Source: Adiantum capillus-veneris
Lineage: Eukaryota > Streptophyta > Polypodiopsida > Polypodiales > Pteridaceae
DNA: 64,000 nucleotides
Direction of reading: 5' to 3'
Assembly (NCBI GenBank): GCA_014529385.2
Contig: CM043969.1
Coordinates: forward strand, 33,134,446 to 33,198,445
A program made the position numbers and the translations under genes. Of the stretch, positions 23,100 through 34,103 are shown in pieces. Numbering within the stretch: position 1 is the stretch's first letter; the number at the start of each line of letters is the position of its first letter. The notes beneath the pieces are model-generated. The model had not been told where the DNA came from. It searched no databases and saw only the letters and a program-made list of their open reading frames with translations.

Positions 23100-24000
23100 T
23101 CAAACGACATCCTCTAATCCAATTAGCCATTGGTTCATCATCTAGGATGGACAATTTAACAGCTCCACTTGGAGATACATCTTCAATGACAAAAACGGTC
23201 CGTTTCTCTTTTTTTAAAACTTGGGAATGTGTTGCTTAAGGGAATAGATTAAAACTAAGTCCCCTCTTTTGAGAATTTTTGTAATTAGATGGGAATCAAA
23301 AACTGTTTTTGTTTTTGCTTTTTTGCATAGATGTGAGCTACAGCAGTTAGCCATTGCTCATCTAGCTTTTCTAAATCTTCAAGCCTCTCTGACAATTCAT
23401 GTCCAGTCCACTCAAGATCCTTAGCTACCCTTAGTGTCGGCAATAGAAATTCTATTGGCAGTATGGCATCAAGACCATAAACAAGGTTAAAGGGTGTAGC
23501 ATTTAAAGTTGTTTTGAATGAAACTCAATAAGTCCATAGAGCTGCATGGAGATTTATTTTCCAATCTATGCTTCATGAACTAACCACTTTAGTCAACATC
23601 GAGCTAAGAATTTTATTCATATACTCCGTTTGCTTGTGGGTGATAGGGAGCTTATTTGTTATGGATGACCATAAATTCATTAAGCAGATACTCGATTACC
23701 TTATTGAGGAAATGAGTTCCCCTATCACTGACTATTTCTATTGGCAGGCCATATCTTGTGAACACATACTCATATAAGAATGCGGCAGTGGCTCTGGCAT
23801 CATTCTTTTGGGTTGCTTTAGCATCGGCCCACTTGGTCAAATAGTTTATAGCTATAATGATATATTGATCTTGGGGTTCTATAAGCAGGTGGTTGTATTG
23901 GCCCAACAAAATCTATACCCCATTTTGCAAAAGCTCTAGCCCCCATCATTGGTCTCAAGGGCACACTATCTACACAGGTTGGTATTTTTGCTCATTGACA
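23100..24000 (-). pseudogene. G2 integrase core and C-terminus
   Basis: The core begins near 23985 with KWGIDFVGPI (first catalytic Asp). It continues in the 23652-23909 frame to IEIVSDRGTHF (second Asp) and then APYHPQANG, where the frame is damaged before the catalytic Glu. The C-terminal region (HLITKILKRGDLVLIYSLKQ, about 23210-23300) is readable with frame changes. The G1 copy at 54680-55560 is the same protein. Confidence 0.8.
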
Positions 24001-24600
24001 AGTATCACACCTCCAAACATGTTCCTTGGTATTTGCAAAGAATGTTGGCCACCATATGCGTGCCATTAAGATTTCTCTTGCGATGGTCTCGCTAGAATGG
24101 TGACCTCCAGCTAATCTAGCATGTGCTTGTTCTGTAATGGAAATATATTCGACTTCATTTGCACAAAGATGAAAATATTGATCCTTACCTCTCTAATTCA
24201 ATTGTTTTCCAATAAGAGCATAGTCTCTTGCTTCTGTTTCAATTGCTCTTTGACGGCATTTACTCATATCCTCAGGAAATGTTCAGCTTGATAAGTAAGT
24301 AACTAGATAGTTACTCCATTTAGGAACAGGTGACATTTGGAACAATGCTACATGAGGTATGGGTGTTTGTTTTTTACATTGAGAACAATCTTTCACAAAA
24401 GAATGAACATCACTCCTCATAGTTGGCCAAAATACTCCAAGTCTCAAGATCCGTCGCATAGTTTGATCTTCCACAAAGTGAAGTCCTACTATGGTAATAT
24501 GTGCTTGACTTAGTTATTGGCTTTTCTCCTCAGGATTAATGCACAATAGCAATATTCCATCTAAATTTCTTTTGTATAATCTTCCAGCTAGTAACTGATA
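24000..24600 (-). pseudogene. G2 tandem integrase zinc-binding modules (two HHCC)
   Basis: Two copies of the H-x6-H-x30-C-x2-C pattern follow one another. The first (about 24380-24505) reads HITIVGLH, then WPTMRSDVHSFVKDCSQC. The second (about 24030-24150) reads HARLAGGH, then IWWPTFFANTKEHVWRCDTC. Each is preceded by its own lead-in of the usual type: RLYKRNLDGILLLC before the first, and DYALIGKQL with RGKDQYFHLC before the second. So the whole N-terminal integrase unit appears to be doubled. Zinc binding there normally supports integrase multimer formation and DNA binding. G1 has the same arrangement. Confidence 0.7.
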
Positions 24601-24693
24601 CATAGTCGATTGCTCAATTAATCCGATTGTAATAGAAAGTGGTATTTGTAAATCCACTTGAGCTATGGTCATCAATGATACCACATTTCTGGA

Positions 24694-24888
24694 CTATTGA
24701 GGTATCATTTCAACGGAGAACACATATGCATTTGGTAGATCATCGTCCACTCCCTTCGGTGGTTCTCCTGAAACAATCCTCGACAAATGATCTGCTCTTT
24801 GATAAGTGGTACCGTTTTCCACAACTACAGTGAAATCAAATTCTAGAAGAATGATGAACCATCTCACTATTCTTTCTTTGTTGCATGG
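24694..24888 (-). pseudogene. G2 RNase H C-terminal part
   Basis: From the S1 insertion point the minus strand resumes RNase H with KERIVRWFIILLEFDFTVV and ends QRADHLSRIVSGE, the usual end of the domain including the last catalytic Asp. A linker (KGVDDDLPNAYVFSVEM) follows towards the integrase zinc modules. Confidence 0.8.
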
Positions 24889-25529
24889 TGTAAGGTCTCT
24901 GACCTGATCACAAGAGCACCCTTGTACCACAAATGAATACAATGGAATAAGTTACTATTTTTAGCAGTTTTCCAAATTCTATCAATGCCATGATGTTTAG
25001 AATGATATAAAGCTTCAAAATGTGAATTAAAATAATTTTTGTGAAAAATTTCCAAAAATAGTAAGTTTTTGGTCACCCGAACCGTCCAGTCTCGACCGTC
25101 TCGAAAATCTGCACCCGTACCCCGAATTTGAAAAAAATGCATTTTCGGACCCCGGGGGCTGCTAAATATGACAGGTACTCGGGCCAGTACGCCTTAGTTA
25201 GAGCTTCGTATGGCAATTTACGGCATCAAAATCCGATTCGTATGACCCGTTTTAGCCTAGAACCAAATTTCCTAAAAATTGTCCGGGGAGGCACCGGGGG
25301 TCCCAGGCCACTCCAGATCAGCTTTAGCAGCTAGGGGGCGCCCTCTTGCTTTGTGGGAGTCTTGGAAAAGCTGCCAAGCCTGCAACTCAGTCTCAGAACC
25401 AGTTAACCAAGCCAACCTGACACTTGGTGGGCAGAGAACTGGACTTGCCATGCTTAACTGGAGAAGCTCCCAGATGCATTTAGCAACCCAGATCGATTTT
25501 CAGCCTGTAGAAGCCTATTTAAAGACCTG

Positions 25530-25580
25530 CACACACACACACTTATGATCACACACACACACAGTACATACACACACACC
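25530..25580. repeat. (CA)n-rich tract in S1
   Basis: Several short CACACA runs shortly after the TATA-like box. Confidence 0.7.
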
Positions 25581-26406
25581 CACATACATTGGGGAGGTGC
25601 TGCCGAATCACGCACCTATTGAAGAAGAAGCTAGGAGGGAGGTGCTGCCGAAATTTCATCTCAAGAGGCTCGATTAGATCAGAAAATCGAGAAGATTACC
25701 AGCTCTTAATCATGGTAACGACAGTTTAATTAATGCCATCTGTAAATCTTTTTCTCTACCATCTAAATCCCTTGTCTATTATGCTTATTCCTAGTCAAAA
25801 ATCTCTATGACTACTCTCTAAATTCTCCTTATTCGTACTCTATTATGTAATCATCATTCCATAGCTGAATTATCAGCCATTCTTCACTCTCGATTAATGA
25901 TTAGAGCATAATTATCAGAATCTTCTCTCTCTAGATAGCATAGTAATTAATCAATAAGCTAGTATTTTTGCAGATTGAAGAGAATCACTATTGTAATCAC
26001 TCATTAACATTGTAGCTTAATTGAATTCATTTCTCTTATGCATTGAGACGTAATTAAGGAGAAATTAATCCGTCAATAAGTCTCTAAGAATTGGTTTTTC
26101 CTCACACATATGCATAGGGTAAATCTGCATCATCTAATTGCTAGGAAATAGTTTAATCATACTTAATCCAATTCTCTGGTAATTCCAATAGTGAAATCCT
26201 AATTATTCTTGATCATGTAAGCTGAATAATTATCTTAGAGCCGGTTCCCATAGGATTATGTGCCATCCTTAACGATTGCTTTATGAAAGAAATCTAGACT
26301 CTCATATAGGAGGGATTAATTGATGTCACTAATCTACCCATTGGACTGTTATGATGCTTGTGAACCTTAGCTCTTTCTCCAAGCTAATCATTTAAAGTAG
26401 TGAGAA

Positions 26407-26550
26407 ATGGCCCCGGTTAAGAGGACGCGCTTCGGTGGTGCCCATGATCGCGAAGCAGGAACGAGCAATGTCAACGGGAAGGGGAAGGCTCCCATGGACG
26501 AGCAAATACCGGCCATCTCACGGGCTATTGACGAGGAAATGGAAGAGGTA
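26407..26550 (+). CDS. possible short first exon in S1
   Basis: An ATG opens a frame of basic and polar residues (MAPVKRTRFGGAHDREAG) running to EEMEEV. The sequence there is GAG|GTAGGT, a good plant 5' splice donor. If spliced, this could be a leader exon; unspliced, the frame stops at 26596. Nothing I recognise resembles it. It is a weak call because no acceptor or second exon was identified. Confidence 0.25.
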
Positions 26551-26827
26551 GGTCCCAATTTCTATTCAAGTTGTTTAATTAACATTGCATACGATTAGTT
26601 AGAAATGAACATATCCCCGAACATGTTGAAACCTCGGCATTGAATGCATAGTACATTTAAGTATAAAGTAGGAAAGAAATGATTGATGGGTATGCTGTTT
26701 GCAAGAGGAAAGAATGTTTGCTAGGGAAAATTTAGCTCCACATGTTCATTTTATTTCCAATGTTGAATCAGTCCTGACCCCCCTACTGATCACAAGGGGC
26801 AGAGTTCCTCGTTAAGGACTCTTGAAT

Positions 26828-26942
26828 CCACGACTTGCTTTCTATGCGGTGGATACCCACGACTTGCTTTCTATGCGGTGGGAACCCACGTCTTGCTTTC
26901 TATGCGGTGGGAGTGTCCATGACGTGCTTTCTATGCGGTGGA
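26828..26942. repeat. four-copy tandem repeat in S1
   Basis: Units begin at 26828, 26857, 26886 and 26917 and share CTTGCTTTCTATGCGGTGG (the last with CGTGC). Period is 29-31 bases. Confidence 0.9.
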
Positions 26943-27619
26943 CATACCTACTTGTATGGGCAGCTAGGCGACAATGGGAGGTGTGAACTCTCGCTGGAGG
27001 GGGGATGTTGTACCTCCAGAACATTGGAACTTTTATGAATAAGTTTGAGTAGAATTTTTACTAGAATTCTGTCTTGGTGTTGTTTGCAATACTGGTTGAA
27101 GGGCTGTATTAACGAACAATGTGATTCGGAATTAAACAAGGAATCTTTATGTTGAACAACCTTTGTGGTGGTAATTAGGTCACACAAGGAAGTGTGAGTG
27201 TGGGGGTGGAAAGTGGGGGCTTGGCTCAGGTTGCCAATGCCTACGAGATGGGGTGTCCCGATTGGTCAGGAACTCTCTGTCCCCATAGTGCTTACTCGAT
27301 ATTAGTAATGCTCATTGCCCCTAGAGTGGGGAATTCTCGAGAGTACGTGCCTCTGAAACACGGGGAAAAAGGCACTCGAGGCTTCTCTCCTCTTGGAAGG
27401 TGGGTCATAGGATCGCTAGATAGTTTAAGTACGCTTCCCCTGCGAGGTGGAGCTAGATCTCCTTGCTAGTAGGCTCGAACTCGACTCACTTTGTGATGAG
27501 AGATCGTCCGCTAGTCGAACCCTGAACCATTTTGTTTGCTTCCGCTATAGATCTAGTGGCCACCAGGTTTACCATCAGATCCGTTGTTTGATACGATGGG
27601 GTGGGGACCTCACACATGG

Positions 27620-28724
27620 CTTGTTGACCAAGTACAATAAGGCTTGGTGATCCACAAAAAATACAAATTTGTTTGCTAATAGGTAATGTCTATAATTTTT
27701 CATGGCATAGACCATTCCTAATCCTTCCCTTTTGGTGGTGGTATAATTCTTTTCCGCCATGTTCAACTGTCGGGTAGCATAAGAAATAGGAAAATCAATT
27801 TTCCCGTCGCCTGGTTGAGCTAGTATATATCCAATGGCAAAATTGGAAGCATCTACATGTATGTGGAATATCTTATTCCAATCTGACGCTTTCAATATTG
27901 GAGCTGAAGTGAGAGCTTGCTTAAGCTTCATGAAGGATTCTTCACACTCATCAGTCCATTCAAAGTGTGTAATCAAGCTATACATTGGTTTTGCAACTAT
28001 AGCGTACATGTAAATGAAACGTCTGTAATATCCACAATGTCCCATGAAGGCTTGAAGTCCCTTGATGGTTGTCGATCTAGGCAAATCAGTAATAACATTA
28101 ATTTTATCCATATCAGTAGCTATGCCATTTTTAGACACTATACGTCCGAGAATTTTTCCTTGTCTACCCATAAATGTGCACTTTTAAGGATTTAAGCAAA
28201 TCCTATAAAGTCTACATTTTTCGAATACCTTTTTGAGGTGTTCAAAATGATCAGCCCAGATTGATGAATGTACGTATAGATCATCCATATATACTTCTAA
28301 GAATTTCCTAAGATATTCTTTAAAAACATGGCTCATCAATCTTTGAAAGGTGGCAGCAGCATTAGTTAACCCAAAAGGCATAACCTGATAGGCAAAAATA
28401 CCCCATTCCGTTGCAAACGCAGTTTTATGTTGATCTTTTGGGTCAACCAAAAAGCCATCTAAAAAGCTATAAGATTATTTACCTGCAACTCGTTCTAAAA
28501 CATGCTCAGTGATTGGAAGAGGAAAGTTGTCTCTAATGGTAGCTGCATTCACTTTCTTAAGATTGACACACACCCGTACTTTTCCATTTTTCTTGGGTAC
28601 TACCACAATTGGAGACACCCAATCTCTGTGTTCAATTTCATAAATAAATTCGGCCTCCTTTAGCTTTTTAATCTCTTCTTTGATCTTCTTGGCAAATGTT
28701 TCATTATATGTGTATGGCCTTTGT
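27620..28724 (-). pseudogene. G2 reverse transcriptase and RNase H N-terminal part
   Basis: From 28724 leftwards it reads the RT finger region (WVSPIVVVPKKNGKVRVCVN), FATEWGIFAYQVMPFGLTNA, the catalytic YMDDL (about 28285), and the thumb with GKILGRIVSKNGI. RNase H follows with IHVDASNFAIG, then KNYTTTKREGLGMVYA and HQALLYLVNKPC, where S1 interrupts. Compared with G1, 18 bases are missing after FLDGFL (about 28447), between two short CTTTTTGG-like repeats. Stops occur near 28190 and 28485. The YMDD motif is intact, unlike G1. Confidence 0.85.
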
Positions 28725-29618
28725 TGTTAGCAGCAAGCTAGCTCGGTTACATTTTTTTGGAGCTCTCATTGTAAAAACATTTATTATTTTGATGAGTCGA
28801 GAATATTGTAACTCCTATTTTCCGGATAAACCTTGTAATTGATGAGCCGGGGCTACAAGCTTCCAGATTGTTCAACCTATCTTTACCTATCATTAGTTAG
28901 AGCTCCCAGATTATTAGTTTTGACCACCAAAAAACTTGGCTAAGGTATAAAAGCCAATTTTTGTAAGTTATTTTCAAGTTTTGGATAATGCAATACATAG
29001 CGTGAGCGAACGGCGCTCACTTCTCTATATCTCGCGCTTCCTACTCCCTCTCCGATTGCCACATTGCAGTCGTGTCTATTGCATTGCAACCGCACGTAAG
29101 AGCTCTACGCATTGACGTAAGCATTTCATGGTAATCCGTAGCTTTTGGTGTCACCGACCCGCGGCCTAATTTCATCATAAATAGAAATTTACACTTCAAA
29201 ATCAAAAACTAAGTATGGGGGGGTATTGGGGCATCATTGCTAAGCATTTAGATGTATTCTGGGTCAAAACGACTAGGTCAAAAATCCACTACTGTTGATA
29301 ATTTGATTTTTGCAGAGACCATAAGCATGTGTGCTTAGGTCTTATAAACTTGTCCTAGAAGTTTTATTACGTTTGGATGTCATTTGATATTGTAATGGAT
29401 GTGATTTGTTTGCCGATGAGCGATTGGCTTTTGGTGATTTCAGTCACTTGGGTGTAGCTTGAGTTGATGCGAGTTGTTTGTTATTTTCAAGAGATTAACA
29501 ACCTCTTGTAGCCTCTATACACTAGTCGGGTCAGCTTCATCCCATGGATTGACAATTTAATCATGGTTCTCGCTAAATCTGCAATAAGATAGGAGTGAGT
29601 TTAGACACTCGTCCCACA
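28725..29618 (+). repeat. 5' LTR of G1
   Basis: It begins TGTTAGCAGC and ends CGTCCCACA, two bases before the primer site. The first 470 bases align with 62518-62995. The remaining 420 have no partner because the 3' LTR is truncated, so the right boundary rests on the CA end and the primer site. Confidence 0.75.
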
Positions 29619-29620
29619 TT

Positions 29621-29637
29621 TGGCACCACTACCGAGG
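29621..29637 (+). other. primer binding site of G1
   Basis: TGGCACCACTACCGAGG resembles TGGCGCCGTTGCCGGGG, the tRNA-Asp site of many plant gypsy elements, with changes at four positions, mostly C/G to T/A type transitions as expected from methylation decay. Confidence 0.65.
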
Positions 29638-31625
29638 ATTGAAGAGACCTAAACTAGGAAAAAACACGAGCATCTTGTGAAGTTATCATTTAACTTCCTC
29701 TAAGATCTCTTAGAGTAAAAACTTTCTTTTAGAAACCGCACAGCTTAAGATTGTCATCTTTTACTGTGTAGAGGTAGCTTAGAACTAATCGTACTTGTTG
29801 AGTGCCTTTAGGATGGTAGAACTAGATTAGGATTTGAGAATGATTGATGGATGAGACAAGTCTTAAGATCAAAGCTCAGAAAACCATAAAAAATAACGAA
29901 ACGAGTGTTTGTGAACACTTTCCACAATCCCATTGCAGTAGAACCTAGGAGTAGGGTAAGTAGAATTCGAGGTGGATTTTAGAACATTGCTCTCTCTGAA
30001 GGAATCATTATGAGTTGTTATTTGAAGTTGCAAAATTTTAGGTCTACGGCCAGAAATAGAGTGAAAAGACTACCAATCACTCAATCCGACAGGAGAGTAT
30101 GCTTAAAAGTTGTATGAACTAGTGGGTAAGCTCAAGGACACATCGAGGTAAAAATTTCAAGAATTTGAAAAAACTCGGATTATTTACTTTTTCTTGATAT
30201 TTTAGGCCAAATTAAGTTTTGACTTGATTCATAGGCTTAAAATAGCTCATGAAAAGACTGTCCATTGAAAAAGTGCAAAAAAAGTGTTCATTTTGGGCAT
30301 AAACTAAATAATCACGATTATTTACTTTTAGCTCAAAACTGACCAAGGTTGATACCAGTGACTCATTGCATGTGTACAAACAACTTTTGTAAAGGCACAT
30401 AGAATTTGGATCACCAAATTTGACCAAAAATTGGGTGAAAATCAAAGTCTATACTGACTTTTGAAAACTTGAGTGTAAATTGGATTTTTTTTTTTTCAAA
30501 CTCAAATGAAACTTGATTCATAGACTCATATTGATGTGATAGACATTATACATGCTCAGTTGACCAAAAAGATACAAAAATTTGCCAGATGTGAATATAT
30601 CTGCCCTATTTTTTAACTTTTTTGACCAAGTTAGCATACCAATAGCTTTACCATGTTGAATAAACCCACAAACCAAATTTGATAAGATTTGGATCATTGG
30701 ATTGAAAATTGTGACCAAAATTGCAAAGTCACTCTGCGGACACAAAATTGATGACCATTTGAATAAAAATCGTCCAGACTTGATGAAACTTGGCTAGAGA
30801 CCTTAAGTTGAGATGCTTGATGGATCTATGTCAAGATTGGGACAAAAAATTGCAAAAAATTAGCTGGTGTAAATAATCATAATTATTTACATCTGCTTCA
30901 AAAATTGATAATCTTGCACATTTGAGTATACCACAAGGTCAAGCATATCAAGTAGACCACACAAATAATTTTTTGTGAAATTTGGATCACAAAACTAAGA
31001 CTTAAGCCAGATTCTTGCAATCAGAGTCTGCGGACACGAAATAGTTACTAGACTTGAACAGATTTTGTCCAAACTTAGTGAAACTTGTCCAGGGATCTTA
31101 ACAAGTTGTACACTTAGAAAATCAAGCCAAAAATTATAAAAAACTAAGAAAATAAAATAATCGTGATTATTTACTAGTACTACAGAAAGCTACCATTTTT
31201 TACTTTTGAACTTGTATAGAGTTGGACCAACATAAGACAAGGCCCCCGAGAAATTTTGAATTCAATCGGATCCAAATTGGTACATGTTCACTCAGTTTTC
31301 AGGTTGCAAATTAGTCTTTTGACTTTTTGCAAAATTAGGGTCTGAAAGTCTCAACTGCTAACTCCCATAACTCGATTTGAAGTGATACACATAGACCAAT
31401 CACAATAGTTAGCAAAAACTACATAGTCTTTGTGAAAGAATAACTAACTAGATCAAAATTGATACAGGAATCAGGTTGCAAACAAGGAATCAGCAGCTTG
31501 ACAGAAGTTGCAATCAAGTCAAGTGAAAAAAGTTGATAACAAGTCAATCCGACGGTAAGTACTCTATCCAGGGCTTCACAAGTCTATATGAACCTTAGAT
31601 CTCATCTATACTAGGAAACCAAGGA
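29638..31625 (+). other. G1 5' leader
   Basis: About 2 kb without coding frames. It is AT-rich and consists of loosely repeated phrases (TTGACCAAAA, TTGGATCA, AATCNNGATTATTTAC). Four copies of a near-palindrome lie here and three in the 3' spacer. A long leader can hold packaging and dimerisation signals; that role is only a possibility. Confidence 0.55.
30170..31174. repeat. near-palindromic repeat cluster in G1 5' leader
   Basis: Copies lie at 30307-30325, 30869-30890 and 31154-31174, with a right half only at about 30174-30187. The arms are GTAAATAATC and GATTATTTAC with a two-base centre; the best arms are fully complementary over 9-10 bases. Three related copies lie at 58227-58797. Confidence 0.8.
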
Positions 31626-33261
31626 ATGTTTGGAGAAATATCCAGTAGAGTATCCATCGAAGAGAGTCTGAATCAAGGCAATCCCTTGCACACTATCCTT
31701 GAAGAAGTCTCATATCCTTTTTCATATTCAACAATATCTGCAATGTCTTCCTATTCGACTCACTCAGAAACCGGAACGATAGTGCACTACAAGCATCTAC
31801 TCTCGTTTTATAAGACTAATTGCCATGGAGCTCAGGTTTACCTGGATCCTACCAAAGAGTATTCTATTCGCATTGATGACCATGGTATTGAGTTTGAAGA
31901 GGAAGTCAAGGCAAATAGACAAGGAAAAATGTAAATGGATAGAAATGGAACTCAATATTTACAAGTCAAAATTCCTAACATGATAGACAAATGGGGGTTA
32001 GAAGTATACATCATAATTCTAGATATGGCAACAAAAGAAGGACCACCAACTTTAGAATTTGAGGGATACGATCAAGTTGATTTGAAGCTTTTGAAATGGC
32101 TTAGTACAGACAATCCTAGGATCGGAGTCTATTGTTGGGAGGATAGAAACGTCAAGGATCTTCTGTGGACTTTGCATGCCAAATCAGGACAATTAACACC
32201 CATAAAGATCATCTATATCTTCAAGATCAAAGATAAGGGTTCAACAGATCTACCAACCTACCTATTTAGAGATTTTTATAACAACTTTGTTATAATGACT
32301 CTTGAGGAGGTAGAACAAGCCAAATATCAAGGGTACTCCATAAGGGATTGGATATTGGACCAAGGACCAGAAACTATTCCAAGAGAAGAACACCGTGAGA
32401 GTTCTTCTGAGAGTAATGTTAAGAAACCAGAAACCACCTCATCACGAAGAAAACTCGGTGACACTAAAGCCAGTCCCGGGCTACATGAGTCACTATTTCC
32501 AATAGATTGGTTTGAAGGACTCGGAACGGGACCAACTGCCAGGAGACTGAGAGTTGAACCAAATAGACATGTCAGACCAACTGATTTTCAAAAATGGGTC
32601 AAAAAATACAGTGGATCTGGGGATCCCTATGACCACTTGGCAAGCTTTAAGCAATTGCTACGAGCAAAACATATATTCGATCTCCATACTCAATTTGAGG
32701 GGTTTGAAATGACATTAGAAGGAAAAGCATTAACATGGTTCCAAAACATTCCACCAAGGTCGATCATAAATTTAAATACATTAGCTCAAGGATTTGTAGC
32801 TGCTTGTTCCAAAATGGGGATCAAACAGAATACAGTAGCTCAAATCTACATCTTTAAACAGAAACAAGGTGAGTCTGTTAGGGATTGTGCAACTCGAATG
32901 AAATAATACATTGCCAAATGCCCAGAGCTAGAGATACTTGCAGAAGAACGACTAGTATCATTGTTTCTAGAGGGACTGCTAAACAAAGAACTCATGCTAT
33001 ATTGTATAGCAAAAAGCATACAACCTTAGAAGAGTGTGTTTCAGATGCTATTGGTTTAGGAGACAATTGTGATATTTTCAACGAAGAAGATGTCCCTAAA
33101 GATAACCAAAGTGAGAAAACAGCATCCACTAAATCGTACAAGTGGGAACGGCTACTGCAGCACCACTTTTAGCCATAGAAGACATGCTCAAAATAACATG
33201 ATGAATAACATGCAAAAAGCACCTATGAGAGGACCAGGATAAGGGATACCTCAACAGGGAC
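31626..33261 (+). pseudogene. G1 gag, first part
   Basis: The ATG at 31626 (MFGEISSRVSIEESL) opens 102 codons. After one stop (31932) the frame continues to 32906 and, after a further stop, in the same frame towards 33030. The first 300 residues are an extension I do not recognise. A classic capsid-like gag domain follows: SGSGDPYDHLASFKQL, GKALTWFQNIPP, VAQIYIFKQKQGESVRDC. It then becomes frameshifted and proline/glutamine-rich until C2 interrupts at 33261; it resumes at 49080. Gag forms the cytoplasmic particle in which reverse transcription takes place. Confidence 0.8.
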
Positions 33262-34035
33262 TGTAAGAAATGCGGAATACAATAAGGATCTAGTAGCAAG
33301 GAGAGTAGAGAGAGACACGGTGCAAAGTAGATTAGTGTAAAATCAAAAACTTTAGATTAGCACACTATACAAATTGATGGCGTCATCCACCCATGCGCTC
33401 TCAAGGTAGAGCTTAGATGGCGATTTAGACAACTAGAGCAAGTGATACAAGGGACTAATAATCCTTACACAAGGATGTGCTGTGTGCGTCAAGTGTGCAC
33501 ACCATTCTACCAAAATACTCATGAAAAGGCCTCCTTATATAGTTGTAAGGGAGCCTCTAAACGCCCATGTGCAGCCACCCTTAGATAGCCAAGTCCGAGT
33601 AGGACTCTCCCATGCACCCATGTGTAGCCGCTTTTGGGTAGACAAGTCCTCCTAGAAATCGGCCACCGGCCAAAGACCACCGGTCGCCGACCACCGACCA
33701 AAGACCATGGACCACCGGCCACCGGCCATCGGACGGCCATTTTTCGATTGTCTTCCGACCGTCGTCCGACCAAGATATTCTGGCGAAAAGGAATATTCCG
33801 GCGAAGGAACAAAAAAAAGTATCGGGGGCTTCCGCCCCCAAGGCCCCCTAAGTTGCCCCTGAATTTGCTCCGTACCACCCACGATCACAAATAGAGATCT
33901 CATCAACGTGCATAGCTAGAATCCACCAAATATATGTGCACCATTGGCTTCTCCTCATATGGGGGCCTTACAAACTGTGCAGCATATATTGTGGTGGAAA
34001 AACTTAGAGAGGTGGGCATTGCAAGTATACCAGCA
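33262..34035 (-). repeat. 3' LTR of C2
   Basis: Minus-strand ends are TGCTGGTATAC...CTTACA. The next bases inward (34036-34042, a G run on the minus strand) are the polypurine tract. It aligns with 48352-49074. A region rich in CCGGCCACCGACC-like units (about 33655-33775) is longer here than in the partner. Confidence 0.9.
33523..33541 (-). promoter_or_regulatory. TATA-type core promoter in C2 LTR
   Basis: The minus strand reads TATATAAGGAGGCCTTTTC. The copy in the other LTR is at 48579-48597. It is almost identical to the Tat LTR box at 1655-1673. Confidence 0.6.
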
Positions 34036-34103
34036 CCCCCCCTCAATGAACACCCGAAGATGCTCTATGTTGGCCGTGTGCCAACTCCAAGTTGATGAAG
34101 ATA

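Larger units (their letters stand above)
24889..27614. mobile_element. S1: insertion with TG...CA ends, probable solo LTR
   Basis: A 2726-bp block splits the G2 RNase H codons and is flanked by a perfect five-base duplication CATGG (24884-24888 and 27615-27619). It begins TGTAAGGTCTC and ends GGGACCTCACA, so the ends are short inverted repeats with TG and CA, as in LTRs. I found no internal pair of long repeats and no gag or pol. The simplest reading is a solo LTR left by recombination between two LTRs of a long-LTR gypsy element. It includes a CCTATTTAAAG box (about 25513), a short CA tract and a 29-31 bp tandem repeat. A short non-autonomous element is the alternative. Confidence 0.7.

Noticed and set aside
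29158-29193. Primer site and LTR end of G1 at TTTTGGTGTCACC near 29150 or at TTTACA 29193
   Set aside because: The TTTTGGTGTCACC-like sequence is present in both LTRs, so it is internal to them. The match between LTRs ends near 29195, but a better primer site and CA end occur at 29618, so I take the 3' LTR to be truncated.
33581-33906. Overlapping frames on both strands in the C2 LTRs (also 48637-48997)
   Set aside because: They arise from the GC-rich mini-repeats, which happen to lack stops; the position inside LTRs and lack of any domain argue against coding.
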